Shown piece by piece: positions 20,680 through 28,797 of a stretch of DNA of 64,000 nucleotides (positions within the stretch are counted from its first letter, which is position 1; each line of letters starts with the position of its first letter). The notes beneath the pieces are model-generated. The model made no database searches, had not been told where the DNA came from, and worked only from the letters and a program-made list of their open reading frames with translations. The position numbers were made by a program, and so were the translations under genes. This stretch comes from CAVYUC01 sp963783085 (GTDB lineage: Bacteria; Bacteroidota; Bacteroidia; Bacteroidales; Prolixibacteraceae): the NCBI GenBank assembly GCA_963783085.1, contig CAWAMJ010000010.1, positions 408,722-472,721 of the forward strand, given 5' to 3'.

Positions 20680-20829
20680 TGTGTTTAATCACAGTGCGAC
20701 TCAAAGTCACGCCATGAATTGTACGTTGCATCCTGCAATTTTACATTTAACTTAACATAAGAGGCTTGCATGGAGTTGACTTGATGAGTGCTATTCTTTA
20801 TCTGATTAACTGAAATTAAATGCTTCAAA

Positions 20830-23800
20830 ATGAAAAAATATACCATACGTTTTATTGTACTGGTTTTATTTATTGGATTGGCTGGCCTGATGATTTTCTG
20901 TCAGCCTAAAAATAAAATCGTGTGGCAAATAGGCAAGGCCGATAATAGCGCTGGCGAATTTGCACTGGCGCCCGATGAATACGCCCGTTTCCTGGAAAAG
21001 GATTTTGGCTGGGAAGATAAGTTCTATCTCGTTGGATTTTCCAGTGAAAAGGAAGACTGGCCCTACGTTTTGCCCGGTCCGTCCGATCAGTGGGGCGGTA
21101 CCTCCGGTACTGCCGGTTGGCGTTCGCATGTGCTGAATATACTTTTTGGCCTCGATAAAGCTCCGAAGAAAGGAGCCTGGAGCTTAACCGTAAACGTGCT
21201 GGATTACCAAAAAGAAGACCCTCCACTTTTTAAAGTGACGGCAAATGGCGAATCATGGAAATTTCCACTTCCCAAAGGATCGGGTAATAAAATTCCACAG
21301 GCAACAACGGCAGATTCTTCCGGCGTTATTTTGGAAATACCGCTTCCTGAAGGGGTGCTCCATGAAGGCGGAAATGAAATTACTCTGACTACCCTGCAAG
21401 GCTCGTGGCTTGTTTTCGACCAGGTTCAATTGGAAGGTCCCGGCAATGCTCAACTGAAACAGGAAAAGAAGGCTTTTATTAGAAATGTAAAGCCGGCAGA
21501 CTATGAAATTCAAACTGATAACGGACCGGCACAGCCGCTTTTGGTAGATGTACAGCACCTCGACGGAATTCCTAAGTTGAAGGTGCTTCTGGATGGAGAG
21601 CAGGTATTTTCTCAATCGGTGGAAACCGGCAGGTATAACTTTGAAGTGCCCATGCCTGAAGTGGAAAAGCCCACTGAAAGCAAATATGAAATTTGGGTTG
21701 ATGACGAAAAAATAGAACAAGGAACTGTCCAACGACAACCGTGCAAGTTGATTACGCCGGCGGAATATGCTGATACTAAAATGGGAACGGCTCATTCGCG
21801 CTGGATGATTGCCCCGGGTCCGTGGATGCCTTTCAGCATGGTTAAACTAAGTCCCGACAACCAAAATGCAGGCTGGCAGGCGGGTTACGATCCCATTTTC
21901 GAATCCATTGGCGGATTTAGTCACATCCACGAATGGACCATGGCCGGGCTGCTTCTTATGCCCACTAACGGCCCATTGAAAACGCAGGTAGGCGACCAAC
22001 GTCATCCCGACGAAGGTTATCGCTCGCGAATCAATCCGGCCGAGGAAGAGGCATCCATCGGTTATTACAGAGCCGAACTGATGGATTACAACATTCTGGC
22101 TGAAGTTACTTCTACTACCCGTTGCGGATTTCAACGATACACTTTCCCGAAAGGCCGGGATAATTCACGCATTTTAATTGATTTGAAGATACCAGCCGAA
22201 TATAATTATACCCTGGAAAAAATAAGGTTGGAAAAAGTAAGCCCGACGAGGCTGGAAGGTTACAGCCATCAACTTTCACCGAACACCTGGTCGGGTGGCA
22301 TCTCGCAGGAATATACGGTTCATTTTGTGGTTGAATTCGACCAGCCCATAAAAAAAATGGGATTCTGGACCGATGAAGGAATTATCGAAAATACGTCTGT
22401 GCTGGAAAAAGAACATCCTAAAGATGCCGGCGCTTTTGTTGAATTTGATACCGCAGAAAATCCGGTCGTTCAGGTTCGTACCGGCATTTCGTATGTTAGT
22501 ATTGAAAATGCTGCGAAAAACCTGGAAACGGAAATATCCGCGCCGTTTGGATGGAATTTTGACGCTGTTCGGCAATACAATCTCGACACCTGGAATGACC
22601 TGTTTGAACGGGTAAAAATCACCACGACCGACCGACGTGAAAAACGAAGGTTTTATACAAACATGTACCGGGCAATTTGCAGCCGCAATACTTACAGCGA
22701 CGTAGACGGGAAATGGGTTGATTCGGGAGAACGAATCCGGCAGATGAAAGATCCGTCGTCGCCGGCACTGGGTTGCGATGCGTTCTGGAATACTTTCTGG
22801 AACCTCAACCAGTTCTGGAACCTGGCAACACCGGAGTGGAGCAACCGCTGGGTGAATTCCCAACTGGCCATGTATGATGCTGCCGGCTGGCTGGCCAAAG
22901 GACCGGCAGGAATGGAATACATCCCGGTGATGGTAGCCGAACACGAAGTGCCCCTGATTGTAGGAGCTTACCAGATGGGAATTCGCGATTTCGATACAGA
23001 AAAAGCATTTCGCGCAGTGAAAAAAATGGAAACAACACCGGGGCAGGAAGTGGACGGCGGCTATGCCGGAAACCGTGATCTGGAAAGCTTCCTGAAATAT
23101 AAATACGTTCCATACGACAAAGGTCGCTTTTCCAATACGCTGGAATATGCTTATGATAACTGGACCGTCGCCCAGTTGGCCAAAGCTTTGGGAAAAGAAA
23201 ACGATTACAATACATTCATTAAACGGGGGGCCTACTGGCGAAATGTAATGGATCCGGAAACCGGCTACGCCCGTATGAAAGATTCACACGGCAACTGGCT
23301 GCCCGATTTTGACGCCTACAAATCGGGAGCAAACCATCATTACGTGGAAGGAAATGCCTGGCAGCTTACTTTTTTCGTACCACAGGATGTTCCTGCACTG
23401 GCCGAAGCCATCGGGAAAGATCGGTTTATCGAACGGCTCGACTGGGGATTCAATGAGAGTTACAAGTGGCGGTTTAATGCGCCGAATGATGCGTACTGGG
23501 ATTATCCGATTATGCAGGGGAACCAGCAGTCGATGCACTTTGCCTTTTTGTTTAACTGGGTAGGCAAACCGTGGCTGACACAGAAATGGAGCCGCGCCAT
23601 CCTCGAACGTTATTATGGTTATGGCTTGGCCAATGCTTACCTCGGCGATGAAGATCAGGGACAAATGAGCGCGTGGTTTTTAATGACTGCTTTAGGCTTA
23701 TTTCAAACCGATGGTGGTTGCAGCGTAAACCCGGTTTACGAAATTGCCAGTCCGCTTTACCCAAAAGTGGAAATCAACCTGGGAAAACGTTACGGCAGAG

Positions 23801-23979
23801 GTGATAAATTTGTCATTGAAGCGAAGAATGTTTCCCGGCTGAATAAATATGTGCAGTCGGCTACGCTGAATGGTAACGTGTTACAGGATTTTAAATTTCC
23901 CGCCAGCGAATTGCTCAAAGGAGGTTCTCTCGTTCTGGAAATGGGACCTGAACCGAATCAAAACTGGGGAATAAATTAA
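20830..23979 (+). CDS. GH92 alpha-mannosidase with two N-terminal accessory domains
   Basis: The fourth GH92 copy is 1049 residues, about 270 longer than the others, and is intact. A signal sequence or N-terminal anchor (MKKYTIRFIVLVLFIGLAGL) is followed at residues about 25-215 by a beta-sandwich that resembles the carbohydrate-binding domain of rhamnogalacturonan-lyase-type proteins (WQIGKADNSAGEF, LTTLQGSWLVFDQVQLEG). A smaller domain covers about 220-310. GH92 proper begins near residue 315 (ADTKMGTAHSRWMIAPGPW). It has GFSHIHEWTMAG, YVEGNAW with the presumed acid, QGNQQ, and YLGDEDQGQMSAW near residue 938. VPQD replaces the VPHD of the other copies. The extra domains may target it to a polymer. 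The 150-base gap upstream shows no clear promoter. Confidence 0.92.
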   Translation: MKKYTIRFIVLVLFIGLAGLMIFCQPKNKIVWQIGKADNSAGEFALAPDEYARFLEKDFGWEDKFYLVGFSSEKEDWPYVLPGPSDQWGGTSGTAGWRSHVLNILFGLDKAPKKGAWSLTVNVLDYQKEDPPLFKVTANGESWKFPLPKGSGNKIPQATTADSSGVILEIPLPEGVLHEGGNEITLTTLQGSWLVFDQVQLEGPGNAQLKQEKKAFIRNVKPADYEIQTDNGPAQPLLVDVQHLDGIPKLKVLLDGEQVFSQSVETGRYNFEVPMPEVEKPTESKYEIWVDDEKIEQGTVQRQPCKLITPAEYADTKMGTAHSRWMIAPGPWMPFSMVKLSPDNQNAGWQAGYDPIFESIGGFSHIHEWTMAGLLLMPTNGPLKTQVGDQRHPDEGYRSRINPAEEEASIGYYRAELMDYNILAEVTSTTRCGFQRYTFPKGRDNSRILIDLKIPAEYNYTLEKIRLEKVSPTRLEGYSHQLSPNTWSGGISQEYTVHFVVEFDQPIKKMGFWTDEGIIENTSVLEKEHPKDAGAFVEFDTAENPVVQVRTGISYVSIENAAKNLETEISAPFGWNFDAVRQYNLDTWNDLFERVKITTTDRREKRRFYTNMYRAICSRNTYSDVDGKWVDSGERIRQMKDPSSPALGCDAFWNTFWNLNQFWNLATPEWSNRWVNSQLAMYDAAGWLAKGPAGMEYIPVMVAEHEVPLIVGAYQMGIRDFDTEKAFRAVKKMETTPGQEVDGGYAGNRDLESFLKYKYVPYDKGRFSNTLEYAYDNWTVAQLAKALGKENDYNTFIKRGAYWRNVMDPETGYARMKDSHGNWLPDFDAYKSGANHHYVEGNAWQLTFFVPQDVPALAEAIGKDRFIERLDWGFNESYKWRFNAPNDAYWDYPIMQGNQQSMHFAFLFNWVGKPWLTQKWSRAILERYYGYGLANAYLGDEDQGQMSAWFLMTALGLFQTDGGCSVNPVYEIASPLYPKVEINLGKRYGRGDKFVIEAKNVSRLNKYVQSATLNGNVLQDFKFPASELLKGGSLVLEMGPEPNQNWGIN

Positions 23980-24120
23980 TAATGATAAAGGTATTTATTT
24001 TTATTTCCGTCGGAATTTTGATTGTAGGTTACAATCCACATCTGTTTGAATCAGTTTTACGGTGCCCCGATAAACTGCTCGGGGAATGCTCTAACAAATT
24101 TATTACTGAAAAACTAAATA

Positions 24121-24161
24121 GCGCAAACGTTTGCGCAATTTGTTGGATTTATATATGTTTG
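24121..24161 (+). promoter_or_regulatory. LacI-type operator overlapping a Bacteroidota promoter, upstream of the sulfatase
   Basis: GCGCAAACGTTTGCGC at 24121-24136 is a perfect 16-base palindrome of the kind bound by LacI-family repressors. Its TTTG (24130-24133) is also a -33 box: exactly 20 bases later TATGTTTG (24154-24161) matches the TAnnTTTG -7 consensus. Binding of the regulator encoded at 27358 would cover the -33 box. The sulfatase ATG lies about 86 bases past the -7 box. The same layout is present before susC at 28712-28749. Confidence 0.8.
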
Positions 24162-24246
24162 TCTGTGGAATCTATTTTTTTATTCGTATCGATTCTCACA
24201 AAGTGACGCCTGTGGCACTTCGATGATAATTATAAATTTTTATGAG

Positions 24247-25776
24247 ATGAAAGTTAAAATGTTCCTTTTCGGAATTCTCTGGTTAGTAGCTGGTTGCAAG
24301 CAGGAAGAAAAAGCTGTTGAAAGACCGAATATTTTGTATATCATGTCGGATGATCACGGATATCAGGCAATCAGCGCATACGATCATCAGTTAATTGAAA
24401 CGCCAAATATCGACAGGATTGCTCAAAATGGTGTAATTTTCACCGACTGTTTTGTCGGGAATTCCATTTGTGCCCCAAGCCGGGCAACTTTACTTACCGG
24501 AAAACACACCCATGTAAACGGGCAGACGGATAACAGCGTAACCTTTGATGGCTCGCAGGTCACATTTCCGAAGTTGCTTCAACAGGCAGGTTATCAAACA
24601 GCTATGATCGGGAAATGGCACCTGCGGAGCGATCCCACCGGTTTTGATTACTGGAACATCCTGCCCGGACAAGGACAATATTATAATCCTGATTTCATTG
24701 AAATGGGTGAGAAAAAACAGTACGAGGGTTACGTTACGACAATCACCGCGGATATTGCTCTGAAATGGTTGGATCAGCGGGATAAAAATAAACCGTTCTG
24801 CCTGCTGCTTCACAACAAAGCTCCGCACCGGACATGGGAACCTGATACCCTTCAGTTTGATGAATTCAGTAATAAAAAATACCCGCTCCCGGATAACTTT
24901 TTCGACGACTATGAGGGCCGCCGGGCAGCCGCTGAACAGCACCTGAGCATCCGCGCAAACGACATGGATATACGTTACGATTTGAAAATGCAGGATGAAC
25001 AAATTCCTTCCCGCTTTCCAAAGGTGGATCATACTTCCAGAATGAACGAACAGCAGAAAAATGCCTGGGAAGCCCATTACAATCCAATTAAGGAAGATTT
25101 CTTAAAACAAAATCTGAAAGGAGAAGCATTGTACCGTTGGAAATACCAGCGTTATTTGCAGGATTACCTGGCCTGTATCCGCTCGGTTGATGACAACGTC
25201 GGACGGGTAATGGATTATCTGAAAAAGAATGGTTTGGATAAAAACACGCTGGTGGTTTACACCTCTGATCAGGGATTTTACCTTGGAGAACACAGTTGGT
25301 TCGACAAACGTTTTATGTACGAACAATCCTTCCGGACACCACTGCTCATGCACCTTCCCGACGGATACGATCGAAAAGGCAAAATAGATGCACTGGTTCA
25401 AAACATTGATTTTGCTCCAACTTTTCTGGATTTGGCAGGCGTTGAAATTCCGGATGAAATTCAGGGACGGTCGCTAAAACCACTGCTGACCGGTGAGAAA
25501 AATGTTCCGTGGAGAAGCGCTATTTACTATCATTATTATGAATTTCCGAACGAGCACATGGTAAAACGGCATTACGGAATCCGCACCGATCGCTACAAAT
25601 TAATTCATTTTTATAACGATATCGATGAGTGGGAATTCTATGATTTAAAAACGGATCCCGAGGAAATGCACAATTTAATTCACAACAAAAATTACGCTCC
25701 GCTTGCCGATAGCCTGAAAACGGAGCTGGTGAAGTTGCAGGAATTTTACAACGACACGGATAAATCGACTTATTAA
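24247..25776 (+). CDS. Sulfatase, formylglycine-dependent (family S1), lipoprotein
   Basis: This is a 509-residue exported sulfatase of the S1 family, hydrolysing sulfate esters on carbohydrates. The ATG at 24247 is preferred because MKVKMFLFGILWLVAGC gives a lipoprotein signal with lipobox VAGC; an ATG at 24223 would add eight residues. The body starts RPNILYIMSDDHGYQA, with metal-binding Asp residues. CAPSR near residue 75 is the Cys-type formylglycine site (C-x-P-x-R). GKWHLRSDP and YTSDQGFYLGEHSWFDKR hold further active-site residues. The maturation enzyme anSME is not in this window. It is the first gene downstream of the operator-promoter at 24121, and the BNR protein follows after 19 bases. 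The sulfated substrate is unknown. Confidence 0.92.
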   Translation: MKVKMFLFGILWLVAGCKQEEKAVERPNILYIMSDDHGYQAISAYDHQLIETPNIDRIAQNGVIFTDCFVGNSICAPSRATLLTGKHTHVNGQTDNSVTFDGSQVTFPKLLQQAGYQTAMIGKWHLRSDPTGFDYWNILPGQGQYYNPDFIEMGEKKQYEGYVTTITADIALKWLDQRDKNKPFCLLLHNKAPHRTWEPDTLQFDEFSNKKYPLPDNFFDDYEGRRAAAEQHLSIRANDMDIRYDLKMQDEQIPSRFPKVDHTSRMNEQQKNAWEAHYNPIKEDFLKQNLKGEALYRWKYQRYLQDYLACIRSVDDNVGRVMDYLKKNGLDKNTLVVYTSDQGFYLGEHSWFDKRFMYEQSFRTPLLMHLPDGYDRKGKIDALVQNIDFAPTFLDLAGVEIPDEIQGRSLKPLLTGEKNVPWRSAIYYHYYEFPNEHMVKRHYGIRTDRYKLIHFYNDIDEWEFYDLKTDPEEMHNLIHNKNYAPLADSLKTELVKLQEFYNDTDKSTY

Positions 25777-25795
25777 ATAATACATTCAGACAAAA

Positions 25796-27274
25796 ATGCT
25801 ACGAAACATTTTCCTCGTCGTTTTTATATTCTCAGCCGCATTCCACTGTTCCGCACAAAACTTTACAAAACATACTTTTACAAAAAATAACGCGGGGAAA
25901 GCGGATGATTACAAGTCGATGACTACAAATGGCGCATGGTGCTGGTTTTCCGATCCGCGGGCGGTTTATCATGAAGGTGCACACAAGCGAACCTATGCCG
26001 GCTGGATTGATAATTTCGGAAATGTATATATAGGATTTTACGACCACGATACCAAAGAAATCAAATCTACAATTGTTTATAAAGAACTGGAAATTGACGA
26101 TCATGATGTGCCTTCGATTTTATTTGACGAAAATGGCCGTTTACTGGTATTTTTTAACATGCACATGCAGGGAACCCAGCCGCTGTTTTTGGTAAAGTCA
26201 AATCAACCTGAAAATATTGACAGTTGGGGCGAAGTAAAAAAGCTTTTTTTAAATGATCCGGCGTTGAAGGAGATGGGGAGCATGAACCATACTTACACAA
26301 ACCCGGTGAAATTATCTGCCGAAAACGGGCGGATTTATCTTTTCTGGCGCGGCGTCGACGGCAAACCAAGCTATTCATTTTCTGATAATAACGGCGACTC
26401 GTGGTCGACCGGGAAAATATTTTTTATGCCCGAAAGAATTTACAGTTTCCGGCGTCCGTACACCAAAATTTATTCCGACGGGATCAGCCGGATCCATTTT
26501 ACCGTAACCGACGGCCATCCGCTGAAGGAAGAAGAAAACAGCATCTACTATTTTTATTATGAAAGCGACGCCTTTTACAAAGCCGACGGAACCAGAATAA
26601 AAAACATTGCAGAACTTCCGATAAAACCATCAGAAGCTGATTTGGTGTACGATGCTTCCAAAAGCAATGCCCGCGCCTGGAACTGGGATATCGCCCAAAC
26701 AAAAAAAGGAAACCCGGTGATTGCCTATGCGAAATTCCCGACCGAAACGAACCATATTTATTGTTACGCGATTTGGGACAAGGGGAAATGGAACAATTAC
26801 GAACTGGTTGATGCCGGCAAATGGTTTCCGGAGACCATGCCGGGGGCAAAAGAAACAGAACCTTACTATTCCGGGGGAATGGACATCGATCATGAATCGC
26901 CGAATACAATGTATCTTTCTGTGGAAAGAAATTCGGTTTTTGAAATCGAAAAATGGGTAACCAAAAACAAGGGGAAAAGCTGGAAAATTGAAAAAATAAC
27001 CAGTGGTTCTTCGAAAAACAACGTTCGCCCGTTTGCCGTGCGCGGCGCCGGGAAAAATAATCCGTTGCAGGTGATGTGGATGCGGAATTCAAAATACGTG
27101 CATTTTGCTTACGGGAAAACGTTGCAAAATGCCGGGGGAACATTTGACGATCGATATCAGTCAGCCATAAAAATGGGTATTTTGAAAGATGTATCAGAGC
27201 AGACCAGCCGGGAAATAAAAATTTTACCGGCAGTTCAGTGGTTTGGGAAGATTACTGGTATTTTCGTCCTTTAG
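25796..27274 (+). CDS. BNR-repeat beta-propeller protein, secreted (BNR_4-like)
   Basis: This is a 492-residue secreted protein with signal peptide MLRNIFLVVFIFSAAFHCSA. The sequence is rich in Trp, Tyr and Gly and shows Asp-box-like motifs SFSDNNGDSW and a weaker TKNKGKSW, so it probably forms a beta-propeller. The segment GAWCWFSDPRAVYHEG resembles BNR_4 proteins, a family that includes polysaccharide lyases of the ulvan-lyase type (PL24/PL25) as I recall. No sialidase arginine triad can be confirmed by eye. Co-transcription with a sulfatase under the same operator suggests action on a sulfated polysaccharide. The last 15-20 residues look unlike a domain end, and a shift near 27245 would give another ending; I cannot decide between them. 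Confidence 0.72.
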   Translation: MLRNIFLVVFIFSAAFHCSAQNFTKHTFTKNNAGKADDYKSMTTNGAWCWFSDPRAVYHEGAHKRTYAGWIDNFGNVYIGFYDHDTKEIKSTIVYKELEIDDHDVPSILFDENGRLLVFFNMHMQGTQPLFLVKSNQPENIDSWGEVKKLFLNDPALKEMGSMNHTYTNPVKLSAENGRIYLFWRGVDGKPSYSFSDNNGDSWSTGKIFFMPERIYSFRRPYTKIYSDGISRIHFTVTDGHPLKEEENSIYYFYYESDAFYKADGTRIKNIAELPIKPSEADLVYDASKSNARAWNWDIAQTKKGNPVIAYAKFPTETNHIYCYAIWDKGKWNNYELVDAGKWFPETMPGAKETEPYYSGGMDIDHESPNTMYLSVERNSVFEIEKWVTKNKGKSWKIEKITSGSSKNNVRPFAVRGAGKNNPLQVMWMRNSKYVHFAYGKTLQNAGGTFDDRYQSAIKMGILKDVSEQTSREIKILPAVQWFGKITGIFVL

Positions 27275-27357
27275 TTTGCACATTTTGAACGCTGTAATAT
27301 ATCCGGAAAATAAAGTAATCATTTCAGTACCAACGATATTAAACCTAAAAATTGATT

Positions 27358-28395
27358 ATGAGAAAGGCGAGAGTTACGATAAAAGAGCTGGCCGAAATAA
27401 TGAATGTTTCGCCGTCTACCATTTCGAGGGCCCTGCAAAACCATCCGAGTATTGGTAAAAAAACCACCGATAAAATTCAGCGGCTGGCAAAAAAAATGGG
27501 TTATTATCCAAATTCGGTAGCATCCAACCTGCGCAGGAATAAAACGAACCTTATCGGCGTAATTATTCCGCGAATCGACAGGCATTTCCATTCGCTTGCA
27601 ATTGCCGGCATTGAAGAAGTGGCGTATAATGCTGGTTATCATGTTACCATATTTCAATCGAACAACAAATACGAACGGGAAAAAGAAAATGCCCGGCTGT
27701 TGCTCTCCAGCAGGGCTGACGGCGTAATAGCTTGTCTGGCACAGGAAACCGACCATTACGAACATTTTGAAATGTTTCAGGCAAATAATATTCCACTGGT
27801 ATTTTTCGACCGGGTGTGTTACGATATTGAATCGCACAAAGTTATTATCAACGATTTTGAAGCAGCAAAAAAAGCAACAGGGCACCTCATTTCCGTGGGA
27901 TGTAAAAAAATAGCGCACATTGCCGGCAGCCAGCATATTGCAATTTTCAGGGACCGGCTACAAGGATATCAGGATGCACTTACAAACAATAACCTGGAAT
28001 GCGAAGAAAAGCTGATTTTTTACACGGAAGATCTAAACGAAGATGAAGGCCGGCTGGCAATAAAAAAGTTCTTGAAACAACCTTCGCGTCCCGATGGTAT
28101 TTTTTGTTCGAACGACCGGAGCGCCATCGGCGCTATTCAGGCCATAAAAAAAGCCGGGCTGAAGGTACCCGATGATATCGCAGTTGTCGGATTCAGCAAT
28201 ACACCGGTGTCTTTAATCATCGAACCAACACTTACAAGTATCAACGACCATGCCTTTGAAATGGGACAGGCAGCGGCGCGTTTGGTGATCAGGCAGATTG
28301 AAGAATCGGATAAAAATATCGTTTCCGAGACCATTATTATCCAGAACGATTTGGTGATCAGGGACTCCACAAAAAGAAATAAAAAGCAAACGTAG
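27358..28395 (+). CDS. LacI family transcriptional regulator
   Basis: This is a 345-residue DNA-binding regulator. The ATG at 27358 is preferred to TTG at 27352. Residues 3-50 form the LacI helix-turn-helix (VTIKELAEIMNVSPSTISRA) with the hinge helix NSVASNLRRNKTN. The periplasmic-binding-protein-like effector domain begins NLIGVIIPRIDRHFH and contains DGIFCSNDRSAIGAIQAIKK and DIAVVGFSN. It lies 83 bases after the BNR protein, probably in the same transcript, and directly before the susC regulatory region. Two matching palindromes with CAAACGTTTG lie at promoters upstream of the sulfatase and susC, so it probably represses both and its own gene until a sugar binds. Activation cannot be excluded. 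Confidence 0.93.
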   Translation: MRKARVTIKELAEIMNVSPSTISRALQNHPSIGKKTTDKIQRLAKKMGYYPNSVASNLRRNKTNLIGVIIPRIDRHFHSLAIAGIEEVAYNAGYHVTIFQSNNKYEREKENARLLLSSRADGVIACLAQETDHYEHFEMFQANNIPLVFFDRVCYDIESHKVIINDFEAAKKATGHLISVGCKKIAHIAGSQHIAIFRDRLQGYQDALTNNNLECEEKLIFYTEDLNEDEGRLAIKKFLKQPSRPDGIFCSNDRSAIGAIQAIKKAGLKVPDDIAVVGFSNTPVSLIIEPTLTSINDHAFEMGQAAARLVIRQIEESDKNIVSETIIIQNDLVIRDSTKRNKKQT

Positions 28396-28711
28396 TAGCG
28401 TTGCTCTATTTGTCGCATCTGACCTCCGTTATAATTTGCAATCTATTTTTCTTAAAAGTGACTAAACTTTCAATTTTGTGCAAACGATTGTTTTAGTTGC
28501 TTTATTTAATTCATGATTTATCTCATAAAAAATTTGTAAAGTTTTGGAAGTTCATAAATGATAAATATGTTCATGAAAAGCTTTGTAAATAAGAGTTTTG
28601 AAAATAAATCTGAATAATTAATTTCTTCCGATTATGTCTGTTTATTAAAAACATCATACTTGTTTCCAGAATGTTAGCCATATATTATGTGTTTTTTAAA
28701 TATTATTCACA

Positions 28712-28749
28712 CAAACGTTTGCGTAATCAATTTCAAATTTTTATGTTTG
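28712..28749 (+). promoter_or_regulatory. LacI-type operator overlapping the susC promoter
   Basis: CAAACGTTTG at 28712-28721, extended as ACACAAACGTTTGCGT, matches 13 of 16 bases of the palindrome at 24121. Its TTTG (28718-28721) is followed after exactly 20 bases by TATGTTTG (28742-28749), the Bacteroidota -7 box. The susC ATG is 49 bases downstream of the -7 box. The rest of the gap from 28396 is AT-rich; a weaker half-match CAAACGATTG lies at 28481-28490, and nothing else was recognised. Confidence 0.8.
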
Positions 28750-28797
28750 CCCGCAATAATGTTTTAATGAATAAAACTAATTTAATTTTTAAGGCTT

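Noticed and set aside
23982..24206. 74-residue open frame after the fourth GH92
   Set aside because: It runs through the operator palindrome and promoter boxes at 24121-24161 and has no recognisable protein features.
27243..27360. A sixth frameshift at the end of the BNR protein
   Set aside because: Other frames near 27245 give a plausible ending (EDYWYFRPL), but this one would need a shift of the opposite sense and I have no reliable family C-terminus to compare.
28481..28490. Third LacI operator (CAAACGATTG)
   Set aside because: It has a mismatch in the core, lacks the extended palindrome, and no TAnnTTTG box lies 20 bases downstream.
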